The position numbers and the translations under genes were made by a program. 64,000 nucleotides of DNA from Williamsia herbipolensis (GTDB lineage: Bacteria; Actinomycetota; Actinomycetes; Mycobacteriales; Mycobacteriaceae), in assembly GCF_000964005.1 (NCBI RefSeq), contig NZ_JXYP01000018.1:62001-126000 (forward strand), in the 5' to 3' direction. The stretch's first letter is position 1. Every line of letters starts with the position of its first letter. The notes below the pieces were generated by a model. The model was not told where the DNA came from, made no database searches, and worked only from the letters and a program-made list of their open reading frames with translations. Below, in pieces: positions 28,197 to 37,771 of this stretch.

Positions 28197-29249
28197 ATGA
28201 GCATCGAACCCACCACCGTCACCCTCCACGATCCCGGCGACCTCATCGCGGCCGTGCCCGCGATGCTCGGCTTCGTCCCGCAGCGTTCCCTGGTCCTGCT
28301 CACCTTCGCGGGCTCGGGTTCACGGGTCGAGGTGACGATGCGCCACGACATCGATCTCGATCCGTTCGGCGAACCGAGTGAGGCGATGTGCGCCGTCATC
28401 GAGCTCCTCTGCGGCGTCTGTCTGCGCGAGCGCGCGTCGGCGGTCGTGGCCGTCGTCGTCGACGACCGCATCCCTGGCGACGACCCGCGCTGGGCGTCGG
28501 TGTTCGACGTCATCGACCTCGGTCTCGCCGATCTGGGGCTCGCCGCCGGGTTCGCCACCGACGAGATCGTCTCGGGCGCACGCTGGTACACCGCGTGGGG
28601 ACACCCCGACCACCACCTGGCCGGAGGTCGACTCGCCGATCCACGGTTCACGCCGACGGCCGTGGCCCATGCCGTCACCACCGGACGCGTCATGGCCGGG
28701 TCGCGCGCGGAGATGACCGCCGCCGTCGAGCCCGGGGTGCACTGCGAGCGAGGGGTCTGTGCCGCCGACGCGACCGTGTCGGGACCCACGCCCGACGACA
28801 CCACACGTCTGCGGCTGGTGCTCGCTGCCGTCGACTCCGGTCTGGGCACGGATCCGCGATGCGCCGACGTGGTCGCCCTCGACGACGCGATCCGGTCGGT
28901 GCACGTCCGCGACGCGCTGCTGGCCCTGGCCGCGAGCGATCGTGCCGACGACGCACAGCATCTGTGGGCCGATCTCACCCGACGGTTACGCGGACGCGGC
29001 CGCGCCACGGCGGCAACGCTGCTCGCCCACCTGCACTATGTCGCCGGCGACGGTGCGATGGCGGGCATCGCACTCGACGCCGCGCTCGCCGCCGATCCGG
29101 GGAACTCGTTCGCCACACTGCTCGACGAGTCGCTCCGGGCAGGTATGCGCCCGGACGTGCTCGCCGAACTGCTGCCGACGAGTCGCGATCTCGCACGTCG
29201 TCTCGGTGTCGCCCTACCCCCGACGCACCGGATGCGGCGCGGCGCCTGA
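28197..29249 (+). CDS. DUF4192 domain-containing protein
   Basis: This 350-residue cytoplasmic protein contains the diagnostic DUF4192 opening DPGDLIAAVPAMLGFVPQRSL. The C-terminal ~100 residues are helical and tetratricopeptide-like (Ala/Leu-rich with AGDGAMAGIALDAALAADPGNS). The family is Actinobacteria-specific and of unknown function. The ATG at 28197 has no clear Shine-Dalgarno. It is convergent with galE. Confidence 0.88.
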   Translation: MSIEPTTVTLHDPGDLIAAVPAMLGFVPQRSLVLLTFAGSGSRVEVTMRHDIDLDPFGEPSEAMCAVIELLCGVCLRERASAVVAVVVDDRIPGDDPRWASVFDVIDLGLADLGLAAGFATDEIVSGARWYTAWGHPDHHLAGGRLADPRFTPTAVAHAVTTGRVMAGSRAEMTAAVEPGVHCERGVCAADATVSGPTPDDTTRLRLVLAAVDSGLGTDPRCADVVALDDAIRSVHVRDALLALAASDRADDAQHLWADLTRRLRGRGRATAATLLAHLHYVAGDGAMAGIALDAALAADPGNSFATLLDESLRAGMRPDVLAELLPTSRDLARRLGVALPPTHRMRRGA

Positions 29250-29266
29250 CACCGCCAAGGGGCGGG

Positions 29267-30253
29267 TCAGGCCCGGGGAGCGGAGTGCGCGCGGTCGCCG
29301 AGTGCTCGGGTGTACTCCCACGCGTCGGCGACGATCGTCGGTAGCGCGGTGTTCGTCGGCGACCACCCCAGGTCGCTGATCGCCTTGTCGCTCGACGCGA
29401 TCAGCACCGCCGGGTCACCCGCACGACGCGGTGCCTCCTCGACCGGGATCTCGAGACCGGTGACGTCGGCGCAGGTCTCGATCACCTGGCGGACCGAGAA
29501 TCCCGATCCGCTGCCGAGGTTGTAGATCTCGTGGCGGCCCGCGACGGCCGATTCGAGGGCCAGGGCGTGCGCCCGTGCGAGGTCGTAGACGTGGATGTAG
29601 TCACGGACCGCGGTGCCGTCGTCGGTGTGGTAGTCGGTGCCGAAGATCTTCACCGACTCGCGGTGGCCGAGCGCGGCCTGCAACACGATCGGGATGAGAT
29701 GCGTCTCCACGCGCCGGTTCTCCCCGGCGCCGCCGTAAGCGCCGGCGACGTTGAAGTACCGCAGGCTGACCGCGGCGAGACCGTGAGCGCCGGTGTAGGA
29801 GGTGATCGCGTGATCGATCGCCAACTTCGTGGCCCCGTACGGGTTGGTCGGACGGGTCGGCGACGACTCGAGGATCGGAACCGACTCGGGCTCACCGTAG
29901 GTCGCGGCGGTCGAGGAGAACACCAGACGCGGTGTGTTGGTCCTGCGGATCGCCTCGAGGAGGTCGAGGGACTCGACGACGTTGCCGTACCAGTACTTCT
30001 CGGGGTGCTCGACCGACTCGCCGACGAGCGACTGCGCCGCGAAGTGCAGGACGCCGTCGAACCGCGACCCGCCGAGGACGTCGGAGGCGACGGCACTGAC
30101 GTCGCCCTCGACGAAGTCCGCGGCGTCGGGAACGGCATCACGATTACCGGTGATGAGGTTGTCGACGACGGTCACCTCGTGACCGGCCTCGATCATCACC
30201 CGGGCGCAGACGCTGCCGACGTAGCCGGCCCCTCCGGTCACCAGCAGCTTCAT
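29267..30253 (-). CDS. galE: UDP-glucose 4-epimerase
   Basis: GalE interconverts UDP-glucose and UDP-galactose, supplying galactan for the cell wall. This 328-residue extended SDR has the Rossmann motif TGGAGYVGS at residues ~6-14, [11 protein letters not shown] with the catalytic Ser/Thr, and YGATKLA with Tyr/Lys. It lies 16 bp after ideR in the same orientation; the dtxR-galE pair is a known arrangement in Corynebacterium, so it is probably co-transcribed with the iron regulator. Confidence 0.94.
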   Translation of the reverse strand: MKLLVTGGAGYVGSVCARVMIEAGHEVTVVDNLITGNRDAVPDAADFVEGDVSAVASDVLGGSRFDGVLHFAAQSLVGESVEHPEKYWYGNVVESLDLLEAIRRTNTPRLVFSSTAATYGEPESVPILESSPTRPTNPYGATKLAIDHAITSYTGAHGLAAVSLRYFNVAGAYGGAGENRRVETHLIPIVLQAALGHRESVKIFGTDYHTDDGTAVRDYIHVYDLARAHALALESAVAGRHEIYNLGSGSGFSVRQVIETCADVTGLEIPVEEAPRRAGDPAVLIASSDKAISDLGWSPTNTALPTIVADAWEYTRALGDRAHSAPRA

Positions 30254-30269
30254 GCGGTCACCGGCCGCG

Positions 30270-30950
30270 TCACACCTTCTCCACGTGGACCGAGTGCGCC
30301 ATCTCCGACGACAGGTGCAGTCCACCGTGTCCGGGGGCGTTGATGGTGACCGCTCCGTGCTCGCTGGTCACGGTCACGCGGGCATTCGGCACCACACCCG
30401 CCTCGCGCAGCTTGCTGATGAGGTCGCGGTCGTCCTGGGCGTGCTCGGACAGACGTCGCACGATGACGGCGACCGGCTCGCCCTCGGGCAGGTCCGACAG
30501 GCGCGTCGCGTTGTCCATGGTGGCGCCCTCGACACCGAGGAGATCGAGCCCGGGGATCGGGTTGCCGTACGGCGAGGTGGTCGGATGCTCAAGCACCTCG
30601 AGCAGACGTCGCTCGACGTTCTCGCTCATCACGTGCTCCCAGCGGCACGCCTCGGCGTGGACCTCGTCCCAGGGCATGCCGATCACGTCCACGAGAAGTC
30701 GCTCGGCCAGACGGTGCTTGCGCATCACCGCGATGGCCAACGACCGGCCCTGCTCGGTGAGTTCGAGCTGGCGATCCCCGGCGACGCGCAGCAGGCCGTC
30801 TCGCTCCATCCGCGCCACGGTCTGCGAGACCGTCGGTCCGCTCTGCTCGAGGCGCTCGGCGATCCGCGCCCGGAGGGGTACGATGCCCTCCTCCTCGAGG
30901 TCGTAGATGGTGCGCAGGTACATCTCGGTGGTGTCCACCAGATCGTTCAC
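30270..30950 (-). CDS. ideR: iron-dependent repressor IdeR (DtxR family)
   Basis: IdeR binds Fe2+ and represses siderophore and iron-uptake genes. The 226-residue protein has an N-terminal winged helix ([19 protein letters not shown]), a dimerisation/metal domain and a C-terminal SH3-like domain. With the GTG at 30950 as residue 1, all known ligands fall at canonical numbers: Met10, His79, Glu83, His98, Cys102, Glu105, His106. That start also has GGAGGG 9 nt upstream, whereas the ATG at 30959 directly abuts GGAGGG. It heads the ideR-galE operon. No iron box is seen in its own upstream region. Confidence 0.97.
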   Translation of the reverse strand: MNDLVDTTEMYLRTIYDLEEEGIVPLRARIAERLEQSGPTVSQTVARMERDGLLRVAGDRQLELTEQGRSLAIAVMRKHRLAERLLVDVIGMPWDEVHAEACRWEHVMSENVERRLLEVLEHPTTSPYGNPIPGLDLLGVEGATMDNATRLSDLPEGEPVAVIVRRLSEHAQDDRDLISKLREAGVVPNARVTVTSEHGAVTINAPGHGGLHLSSEMAHSVHVEKV

Positions 30951-31039
30951 GGTGCCCATCCCTCCGCCACTCGGGGCATCATCGTCACATCGGACAGATT
31001 ACCCGCATCCGGGTCGCTCCATGCCGAGGCGAGTCGCTC

Positions 31040-31078
31040 TAGCCTGGGGGCATGGCGGCGAACAGCGATCGGCAGTGA
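31040..31078 (+). promoter_or_regulatory. acuC promoter with leaderless 8-codon upstream ORF
   Basis: TAGCCT at 31040-31045 is followed 6 nt later by ATG at 31052, which opens a short frame encoding MAANSDRQ and stops with TGA at 31076-31078. That TGA overlaps the GTG start of acuC (GTGA at 31075-31078). The layout predicts a leaderless mini-ORF feeding ribosomes directly into acuC by termination-reinitiation. Confidence 0.45.
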
Positions 31079-32358
31079 TCGGAACGGGTGCACGCACCGA
31101 CACGCTGGTGGTCTGGACCGACGATTTCCTCGGGTACCGGTGGAGTCCGAGCCACCCCATGAACCCGATCCGACTGGCGCTGACCATGTCGCTGGCCGAT
31201 CACCTCGGCGTGCTCGCCGGTGTCGATCCGCTCGTCCCCGACGCGGCGTCGCACGACATGCTCACCACCGTCCACCGCGCCGAGTACATCGAGGCGGTGC
31301 GGGCCGCGGGGGCCACCGCCTCCGGCGACGTGGTCCCCGGGTACTCGGCCGCGGTCGGCGAACGCATCTTCGGCCTCGGCGGCGCCGACAACCCGGTCTT
31401 CCCGGCGATGCACGAGGCGGCGTCGCTGCTCGTCGGCGGGACGGTGGCCGCAGCCGACGCGATCGCGCGGGGGGTCGCCCGTCGTGCGGTGAACATCGGC
31501 GGCGGGATGCACCACGCGATGCCCGCCCGCGCCTCGGGCTTCTGCGTCTACAACGACTGCGCCATCGCCATCCACCGACTGCTCGCCGCCGGCTTCGACC
31601 GCATCGCCTACATCGACATCGACGCCCACCACGGCGACGGTGTCGAGCGGTGTTTCGTCGGCGACCCGCGGGTGTTGACGGTGTCGCTGCACCAGCACCC
31701 CACCACGCTGTTCCCGGGGACGGGGTACGCGAGCGACGTCGGTGAGGGCGACGGTGCGGGCACCACCTCGAACGTGCCGTTGCCGCCGGGGACACCGGAT
31801 CGATTGTGGCTCCGTGCCTTTCACGCGATCGTGCCGAGCCTGGTCGCCGATTTCCGACCGCAGATCATCGTCAGCCAGTGCGGCGTCGACAGTCACCGCG
31901 CCGACCCGCTCACCGACCTCGCGCTCACCATCGACGGTCAACGAGCGGCGATCCACGCCATGCGCGACCTCGCCGACCGCCACTGCGACGGCCGTTGGCT
32001 CGCCGTGGGCGGCGGCGGATACGGGGTGGTCGACGTGGTGCCGCGCATCTGGACCCACCTCATCGCCGCGGCTCTCGACCGCGATGTCGACCCGGCGACA
32101 CCGACCGGCGAGGCGTGGCGCGCCTCGGCACATGCCGCGGCGTCGGCGGTCCACGAGGACTTCGCGACCGACGTCTCCGCCGAGACCATGTCCGACGGCG
32201 GCGACATCGACTTCGACAGGTGGGAGGGCAACTGGGGGCAGGAACCCGCCGACGGGATCTCCGCCCACCTGCACTCGGCGACCGATGCCGCCATCCTCGC
32301 CAGCCGCCGCGCCGTGTTCCCTCTGCGCGGCCTCGACCCGGAGGATCCGCGTGACTGA
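31075..32358 (+). CDS. acuC: acetoin utilization protein AcuC (histone-deacetylase-like)
   Basis: This class I HDAC-like lysine deacetylase removes acetyl groups from proteins such as acetyl-CoA synthetase. The 427-residue protein carries GGGMHHAMPARASGF (general-base His pair), IDIDAHHGDGVE (zinc ligands) and ERIFGLGGADNP. GTG at 31075 is preferred because it overlaps the stop of a short upstream ORF; an ATG at 31021 lies upstream of the predicted -10. It overlaps the downstream pat-type gene by 8 bp, so deacetylase and acetyltransferase are co-expressed. Confidence 0.92.
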   Translation: MIGTGARTDTLVVWTDDFLGYRWSPSHPMNPIRLALTMSLADHLGVLAGVDPLVPDAASHDMLTTVHRAEYIEAVRAAGATASGDVVPGYSAAVGERIFGLGGADNPVFPAMHEAASLLVGGTVAAADAIARGVARRAVNIGGGMHHAMPARASGFCVYNDCAIAIHRLLAAGFDRIAYIDIDAHHGDGVERCFVGDPRVLTVSLHQHPTTLFPGTGYASDVGEGDGAGTTSNVPLPPGTPDRLWLRAFHAIVPSLVADFRPQIIVSQCGVDSHRADPLTDLALTIDGQRAAIHAMRDLADRHCDGRWLAVGGGGYGVVDVVPRIWTHLIAAALDRDVDPATPTGEAWRASAHAAASAVHEDFATDVSAETMSDGGDIDFDRWEGNWGQEPADGISAHLHSATDAAILASRRAVFPLRGLDPEDPRD

Positions 32359-35077
32359 CCGCGACGCGACGTCGCCCGACGGCACCACACCGTCGCCGGC
32401 GGACGGATCAGCCGGAATCGGCAACGGCCCCTGGGATTTCCCGCAGCACTGGACTGCCGACGTGCTGGCGTCGGACGGGGGAGCGGTGCATCTACGACCG
32501 ATCGTCCCCGACGACGCCGACCGCATCGTGGCCTTTCACGCGACGCTGTCGGAGCGGACGCGCTACATGCGCTGGTTCGGCCCGTACCCGGAGATGTCGG
32601 CACGGGACGTGCGTCACGTGACCACCGTGGACCACCACGACCGGGTGGCACTCGTGGCGCTGCTCGGTGGCCGGATCATCGCGATCGGGATCTACGAGAG
32701 CCTCCGTTTCGCGGGTCGACCGCGCGCCGCGGAGGTCGCGTTCGTCGTCGCCGACGACCACCAGGGCCGTGGGCTGGGCACGGTGCTGCTCGAACACCTC
32801 GCCGGGGCCGCGGCGGAGAACGGGTTCGACCGCTTCGAGGCGGAGGTCCTCACCGAGAACCGCGCGATGCTCGCGGTGTTCCGCGACGCGGGATACCAGC
32901 TCTCCCGCAGCTTCGACGGCTCGACCGTGCACGTCGAGTTCCGCATCGACCCGACCGACGCGCTGCTCACCGTGCGCAACTCACGCGAGATCGGCTCGGA
33001 GGCCCGCAGCGTCTCGAACCTGCTGGCGCCCGGATCGGTCGCGATCATCGGGGCCTCGGCCGACCGACGCAAGGTGGGGAACGCGTTGCTGGCCAACGTG
33101 ATCGAGGGCGGTTTCAACGGGCCGGTGTTCCCGGTCAACGCCGAGGCCCGCGCCGTGCGCGGCATCCGCGCCTATGCCTCGGTCCGTGACATCCCCGACC
33201 CGGTCGACCTGGCCGTCGTCGCGGTACCCGCCGACACCGTCGGCGACGTGCTGCAGGACTGTCTGTCGAAGGGGGTGAAGACGATGGTCGTGGTGTCGGC
33301 CGGTTTCGCCGAGTCCGGCGACGCCGGTGCGGTCGCCGAACGCACCCTGGTCCACGAGATCCGCGCCCACGGCATGCGTCTGGTGGGCCCCAACGCCCTC
33401 GGCGTCATCAACACCGACCCCGACATCGCCCTCAACGCCACCCTCGCACCGCGCGTGCCCGGTCCCGGGCGCGTCGGGTTCTTCTGTCAGTCCGGGGCGC
33501 TCGGCATCGCGATCCTCGACGCCGCGGCACGGCGTCACCTCGGCCTGTCGACCTTCGTGTCGGCGGGCAACCGCGCCGACCTCTCCGGCAACGACCTCCT
33601 GCAGTACTGGGACAGCGACCCGCGCACCGACGTGATCCTGCTGTACCTCGAGAGCTTCGGTAACCCGCGCAAGTTCTCCCGGCTCGCGCGCAGAGTCTCG
33701 CGGAACAAGCCGATCGTCGCGGTCAAGGCCGGGCGGTCGGCGGTCGCACCGTCGCAGGAGCGACGCGACTCCACCCTCGACGACGCCAGCGCGCGTGCGG
33801 TTCTCGAACAGTCCGGCGTCATCCAGGTCGACACGATCGCCGATCTCTTCGACTGCGCCACCGTGCTGGCCTACCAACCGCTGCCCCAGGGCCCCCGGGT
33901 GGCGATCGTCGGCAACTCGACGGTCCTTGGTGTGCTCGCCGGCAGCGCCGGGCAACGCTTGAGTCTGCGCGTGGTGGAGCAGATCGACCTCGGTGCCGGG
34001 GCCGGGGCGGGTGAGTTCGCCGCCGCGCTGCGCAAGGTGGTCGAAGACGACGGGGTCGACGCCATCGTCGCGGTCTTCGTACCGCCGGTCGCGGTGGGCG
34101 CCGACAGCTATGCCCGAGCTCTGACCGACGCCACCGCCGGCAGCGCGAAGACGATCGTCTCGACGTTCCTGGCGGTCGAGGGCATCCCGGCCAACCTCAC
34201 CGTGCGCGACGGCGACGGCACCCCCGTGCGTGGCTCCATCCCGTCCTATCCGGCACCCGAGCGGGCGGCGACGGCGCTGGGGCAGGCGTGGCGCTACGCG
34301 CAGTGGCGTGCCCGCCCCGAGTCACCCGTGATCCGCCCGGCCGACGTCGATGCCGACGCCGCCCGCGAGGCGGTGCGCGCCGTCGGCGACGACACCCACC
34401 GTGAGACCGTCGCCCTGGACGAACGCCGGTCGGCGCAGGTGTTGGCGGCCTACGGGATCGGGGTGACCGAGTTCGTCGAGGTCGACGACGCCGACTCCGC
34501 CGCCGCGGCCGCCGAGCGACTCGGCTATCCGGTCGCGGTGAAGGCCGTCTCGACCAAGTGGCGCGGTCGACTCGACGGCGAGGGCGCGCGCCTGGACCTC
34601 TCGACCGCCGCGACGGTGCGATCGGCGTTCGACGAGCTGACCGCGGTCACCGGCGAGCGGTACCTGCAGGTCCAGCGCATGGCGGCACGCGGGGTGGCCG
34701 CGATCATCCGTGTCCGCGACGACCCGTCGTTCGGTTCGTTGATCTCGTTCGGGTTGTCGGGCGCGACATTCGATCTGCTCGGCGATCACGCCCACCGGGC
34801 GATCCCGCTGACCGAGGCCGACGCACACGAACTCATCGCCGCACCGCGGTCGGCTCCGTTGCTCACCGGGTATCGCGGGCAGGCCGCGGTGGATCGTGAC
34901 GCCCTGGCCGACCTGCTCATCCGGGTGTCGACCCTGGTCGACGACCTCCCCGAGATCCGTGAGGTCGCCCTCGATCCGATCCTGTGCTCCGAGCACGGCG
35001 CCGAGGTGCTCTCGGGCCGGATACGCATCGGCCCGGTACCCACGAGAGCGGATACCGGGCCGAGGAGACTTACGTGA
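32351..35077 (+). CDS. GNAT/NDP-forming acyl-CoA synthetase-like protein lysine acetyltransferase (Pat)
   Basis: This 908-residue fusion has an N-terminal GNAT domain (residues ~40-200, with the acetyl-CoA loop HQGRGLGTVLLEHL) and a C-terminal acyl-CoA synthetase (NDP-forming) region: CoA-binding (LAPGSVAIIGASADRRKVGNAL), ligase-CoA (FCQSGALGIAILD) and ATP-grasp parts (RLGYPVAVKAVS). The GNAT-first order is that of Streptomyces PatA and is reversed relative to Salmonella Pat. Such enzymes acetylate and inactivate AMP-forming acyl-CoA synthetases. GTG at 32351 overlaps the acuC end. A terminator hairpin lies within its last codons. Confidence 0.9.
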   Translation: MTDRDATSPDGTTPSPADGSAGIGNGPWDFPQHWTADVLASDGGAVHLRPIVPDDADRIVAFHATLSERTRYMRWFGPYPEMSARDVRHVTTVDHHDRVALVALLGGRIIAIGIYESLRFAGRPRAAEVAFVVADDHQGRGLGTVLLEHLAGAAAENGFDRFEAEVLTENRAMLAVFRDAGYQLSRSFDGSTVHVEFRIDPTDALLTVRNSREIGSEARSVSNLLAPGSVAIIGASADRRKVGNALLANVIEGGFNGPVFPVNAEARAVRGIRAYASVRDIPDPVDLAVVAVPADTVGDVLQDCLSKGVKTMVVVSAGFAESGDAGAVAERTLVHEIRAHGMRLVGPNALGVINTDPDIALNATLAPRVPGPGRVGFFCQSGALGIAILDAAARRHLGLSTFVSAGNRADLSGNDLLQYWDSDPRTDVILLYLESFGNPRKFSRLARRVSRNKPIVAVKAGRSAVAPSQERRDSTLDDASARAVLEQSGVIQVDTIADLFDCATVLAYQPLPQGPRVAIVGNSTVLGVLAGSAGQRLSLRVVEQIDLGAGAGAGEFAAALRKVVEDDGVDAIVAVFVPPVAVGADSYARALTDATAGSAKTIVSTFLAVEGIPANLTVRDGDGTPVRGSIPSYPAPERAATALGQAWRYAQWRARPESPVIRPADVDADAAREAVRAVGDDTHRETVALDERRSAQVLAAYGIGVTEFVEVDDADSAAAAAERLGYPVAVKAVSTKWRGRLDGEGARLDLSTAATVRSAFDELTAVTGERYLQVQRMAARGVAAIIRVRDDPSFGSLISFGLSGATFDLLGDHAHRAIPLTEADAHELIAAPRSAPLLTGYRGQAAVDRDALADLLIRVSTLVDDLPEIREVALDPILCSEHGAEVLSGRIRIGPVPTRADTGPRRLT
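35028..35063. terminator. terminator inside pat 3' end, between pat and sigB
   Basis: TCGGCCCGGTA pairs with TACCGGGCCGA (11 bp, 14-nt loop). It lies within the last codons of pat and 19 bp beyond the sigB stop, so one hairpin could serve both convergent genes. Confidence 0.7.
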
Positions 35078-35081
35078 TCGA

Positions 35082-36074
35082 TCAGCTGGCGTAGGCGCGC
35101 AGACGCTCCGCGCGATCACCCTGACGGAGCTTCGACATGACCTCACGCTCGATCTGACGGACCCGCTCGCGCGACAGGCCGAACAGGCGACCGATCTGGT
35201 CGAGGGTGCGGGGCTGCCCGTCGTCGAGCCCGAAGCGCAGGCGGATGACCTGCTGCTCGCGCTCGTCGAGGGTGGCCAGCACGGTGCGCACGTCGGTGTG
35301 GAGCAGACCGGCGATGACGGCGCTCTCGGCCGAGGTGGCCTCGGCGTCCTCGATGAAGTCGCCCAGGGGCGCCTCCTCGTCGGTGCCGACGGGCATGTCG
35401 AGGCTCACCGGGTCGCGGCTGTGGTCGAGCAGATCGGCGATCTTCTCGGCCGGGATGCCCGACTCCTCTGCCAGCTCGTCGTCGGTCGCCTCACGCCCGA
35501 GCTGCTGGTGCAGTTCGCGCTTGATGCGGGCCAGCTTGTTGACCTGCTCGACGAGGTGGACGGGGAGCCGGATGGTGCGGCTCTGATCGGCCATGCCGCG
35601 GGTGATGGCCTGACGGATCCACCACGTCGCGTACGTCGAGAACTTGAATCCCTTGGCGTAGTCGAACTTCTCCATCGCGCGGATCAGTCCGAGGTTGCCC
35701 TCCTGGATCAGGTCGAGCAGCGGCATGCCACGACCGGTGTAGCGCTTGGCCAGCGACACCACGAGACGCAGGTTGGCCTCGAGCAGATGCGACCGCGCCG
35801 ACTCACCCTCGCGGACGAGCTGCGCGAGATCGCGCTTCTTGGTGGGCGACAACCGCTTCTTCGTGGCGAGGACGTGCTTGGCGTAGAGGCCGACCTCGAT
35901 GGCCTTCGCCAGGTCGACCTCCTGCTCGGCGTTGAGGAGAGCCGTGCGGCCGATCCCGTTGAGGTACACCCGGACGAGATCTGCCGCCGGGCTCTGGGCG
36001 TCGAGATCCGCGTCGGTCATCTGCGGGCGGATGGTGTCTGCGGGCCTGATCGTCGTGGCGGTGGAACTGGGCAT
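35082..36074 (-). CDS. sigB: RNA polymerase sigma factor SigB
   Basis: This 330-residue group 2 sigma factor lacks the long N-terminal extension of SigA. Region 1.2 ([16 protein letters not shown]), 2.1-2.4 ([41 protein letters not shown]), 3 and 4.2 ([21 protein letters not shown]) are complete. It is a stress and stationary-phase sigma factor in mycobacteria. The ATG at 36074 has AGGAGG 5 nt upstream. An in-frame ATG at 36113 is excluded because it would fall inside the predicted promoter -10. It is convergent with pat, 4 bp apart. Confidence 0.95.
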   Translation of the reverse strand: MPSSTATTIRPADTIRPQMTDADLDAQSPAADLVRVYLNGIGRTALLNAEQEVDLAKAIEVGLYAKHVLATKKRLSPTKKRDLAQLVREGESARSHLLEANLRLVVSLAKRYTGRGMPLLDLIQEGNLGLIRAMEKFDYAKGFKFSTYATWWIRQAITRGMADQSRTIRLPVHLVEQVNKLARIKRELHQQLGREATDDELAEESGIPAEKIADLLDHSRDPVSLDMPVGTDEEAPLGDFIEDAEATSAESAVIAGLLHTDVRTVLATLDEREQQVIRLRFGLDDGQPRTLDQIGRLFGLSRERVRQIEREVMSKLRQGDRAERLRAYAS

Positions 36075-36110
36075 GTCGGCCTCCTCGCGAGCGTGTGTCT
36101 TCATGGGGTT

Positions 36111-36138
36111 CAACGGTTCGCTCTACGCGAATAGTTCC
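36111..36138 (-). promoter_or_regulatory. ECF (SigE/SigH-type) promoter of sigB
   Basis: On the minus strand GGAAC (36138-36134) and CGTTG (36115-36111) are separated by 18 nt. This agrees with the GGAAC/CGTT consensus of SigE/SigH, which control sigB in M. tuberculosis. The predicted start lies about 30 nt upstream of the sigB ATG. Confidence 0.6.
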
Positions 36139-36225
36139 CCGCTGTCCCCTGACCAAACACCCTTGACCTGTGGCGATGTCCAGACCGGTCTGAGAAGTTG
36201 CTGAGAGTACCCCTAGCCTCGCCGG

Positions 36226-37728
36226 TCAGCCGGGTGGGAGGAGGATCCCGTGGCGCACCAGGTCGTTCACGAAACCCCGCAGCACCGCGGGATCGAGCGA
36301 CTCGCCGGTGGCCGCGGCGAGCAGATCGGCGACGTCGGCGACCGACAACCCGTCATGGGAGAGACCGGCGACGAGCGAGCGGCCCCAGGAGTCGATCTCG
36401 TGCGTCCACCGCGGTCCGTCGGTGCGGTGCAGCCGGCACACCACCTCCGACCACCCGGCGCCGTCGGCGCCGATCGTCGAGATCTGTTCCAGCGCCACGT
36501 CGGGGGCGAGCTGCAGTCGGGCGTCGTCGATGTCGTGGGTGCGCAGCCACGCGGCGCGGGACAGGTAGGCATCGGCCTCCGGTCCCATCGGGTCGGAGAT
36601 CGCGTGCGACATCTCCTCGGCCAGCAGATCGGTCGCCTCGCCCGTGGACCGCAGGAACACGAATCCGAACCCGACGCCCTCGACGCCCGCGCGGTCGAGG
36701 TGCTCGAGCCACTCCTGCGCGCGGCGCGCGCCGTCACCCGACCGCGGGTCGAGGCCCGCATCGCGCAACCAGGTGCCGACGTAGAGAGCGGGATCGGCGA
36801 CGTCGCGCTGCACCACCCAGGCGTCGACACCGTGGTCGGGGATCCAGCCGGCGACCCGTTCGCGCCAGTCGCCGCCGGTGACGACCCACGAGGCCAGCAG
36901 GCACGCGGTGCCACCGTCGGCGAGGTGATCGGCGGCCGTCGACACGACCAGCGCGCTCGCGCCGTCCAGGTCGAGCCCGGAATCGCGGTAGCTGTGGGTC
37001 ACCGTCGGTGTGCCCACGACGAAGGGCGGGTTCGCGACGACGTGGTCGAATCGTTCCCCGTCGACCGGTGCGAACCAGGGACCGGTGCGCAGGTCGTAGC
37101 GGTCGGCGCGGACACCGTTGATCGCCATGCCCGCGCGTGTCATCGCCGCGGCGCGTGCGGTGATGTCGGTGGCGACCACGTGATCGGCCGTGTCGAGGGC
37201 GTGCACCGCCTGCACGCCGCATCCCGTCCCCAGATCGAGCACCGATCCCGACGCGGTCACCGACGCCCGCAGCAGCGACAACGACGCCTGACCGACGCCC
37301 AGCACGTGGTCCGGGGCGATCGTGGTCTCGCGGGTGGCGCCGTCGAGGTCGGAGAACAGCCAGCGTGTGCCGCGGCCGGTGTCGAGGGGACGGACGTCGA
37401 CGGCGGCGCGCACCCCGTCGCCGTCGGGGCGGAGGAGTCCGACCGACTCCGCGGTGTCGAGGTCGAGCGGGCCGAGAGCGGCGGCCACCTCCGATCGGTC
37501 GCAGGTGTCACCGATCAGCAGCAGCCGGGTCAGCGTTCCGAGTTCGCCGCCGCCGGCACAGGCCCGACGTACCGGAACCGGTTCGCCGCGCCCCAGCGCG
37601 GCGTGGGCGTCCTCACCGAGCAGGTCGAGGACGCCGTCGGCGTCGTAGCGGTGGGCGACGAACGCGGCCCGCAGATCGTCGGCCACGGTGTGCAGGTGCG
37701 CGACGTCTGTCGCGGCGGGCTCGGTCAT
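36226..37728 (-). CDS. class I SAM-dependent methyltransferase
   Basis: This 500-residue protein has an N-terminal ~150-residue accessory domain (winged-helix-like, as in DUF7059 proteins), a Rossmann methyltransferase core with motif I VLDLGTGCGVQAVHAL, and the N-methyltransferase signature VVANPPFVVG. A ~170-residue C-terminal extension follows. The NPPF motif is that of PrmC/HemK and rRNA guanine methyltransferases, so the target is an amide or exocyclic amine in a protein or RNA. ATG at 37728. A homologue near sigB is common in this order, but its substrate is unknown. Confidence 0.85.
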   Translation of the reverse strand: MTEPAATDVAHLHTVADDLRAAFVAHRYDADGVLDLLGEDAHAALGRGEPVPVRRACAGGGELGTLTRLLLIGDTCDRSEVAAALGPLDLDTAESVGLLRPDGDGVRAAVDVRPLDTGRGTRWLFSDLDGATRETTIAPDHVLGVGQASLSLLRASVTASGSVLDLGTGCGVQAVHALDTADHVVATDITARAAAMTRAGMAINGVRADRYDLRTGPWFAPVDGERFDHVVANPPFVVGTPTVTHSYRDSGLDLDGASALVVSTAADHLADGGTACLLASWVVTGGDWRERVAGWIPDHGVDAWVVQRDVADPALYVGTWLRDAGLDPRSGDGARRAQEWLEHLDRAGVEGVGFGFVFLRSTGEATDLLAEEMSHAISDPMGPEADAYLSRAAWLRTHDIDDARLQLAPDVALEQISTIGADGAGWSEVVCRLHRTDGPRWTHEIDSWGRSLVAGLSHDGLSVADVADLLAAATGESLDPAVLRGFVNDLVRHGILLPPG

Positions 37729-37771
37729 GGCACGACCGTGTCACACCGCCGACAGGTGCAGCGGGGGTGGA

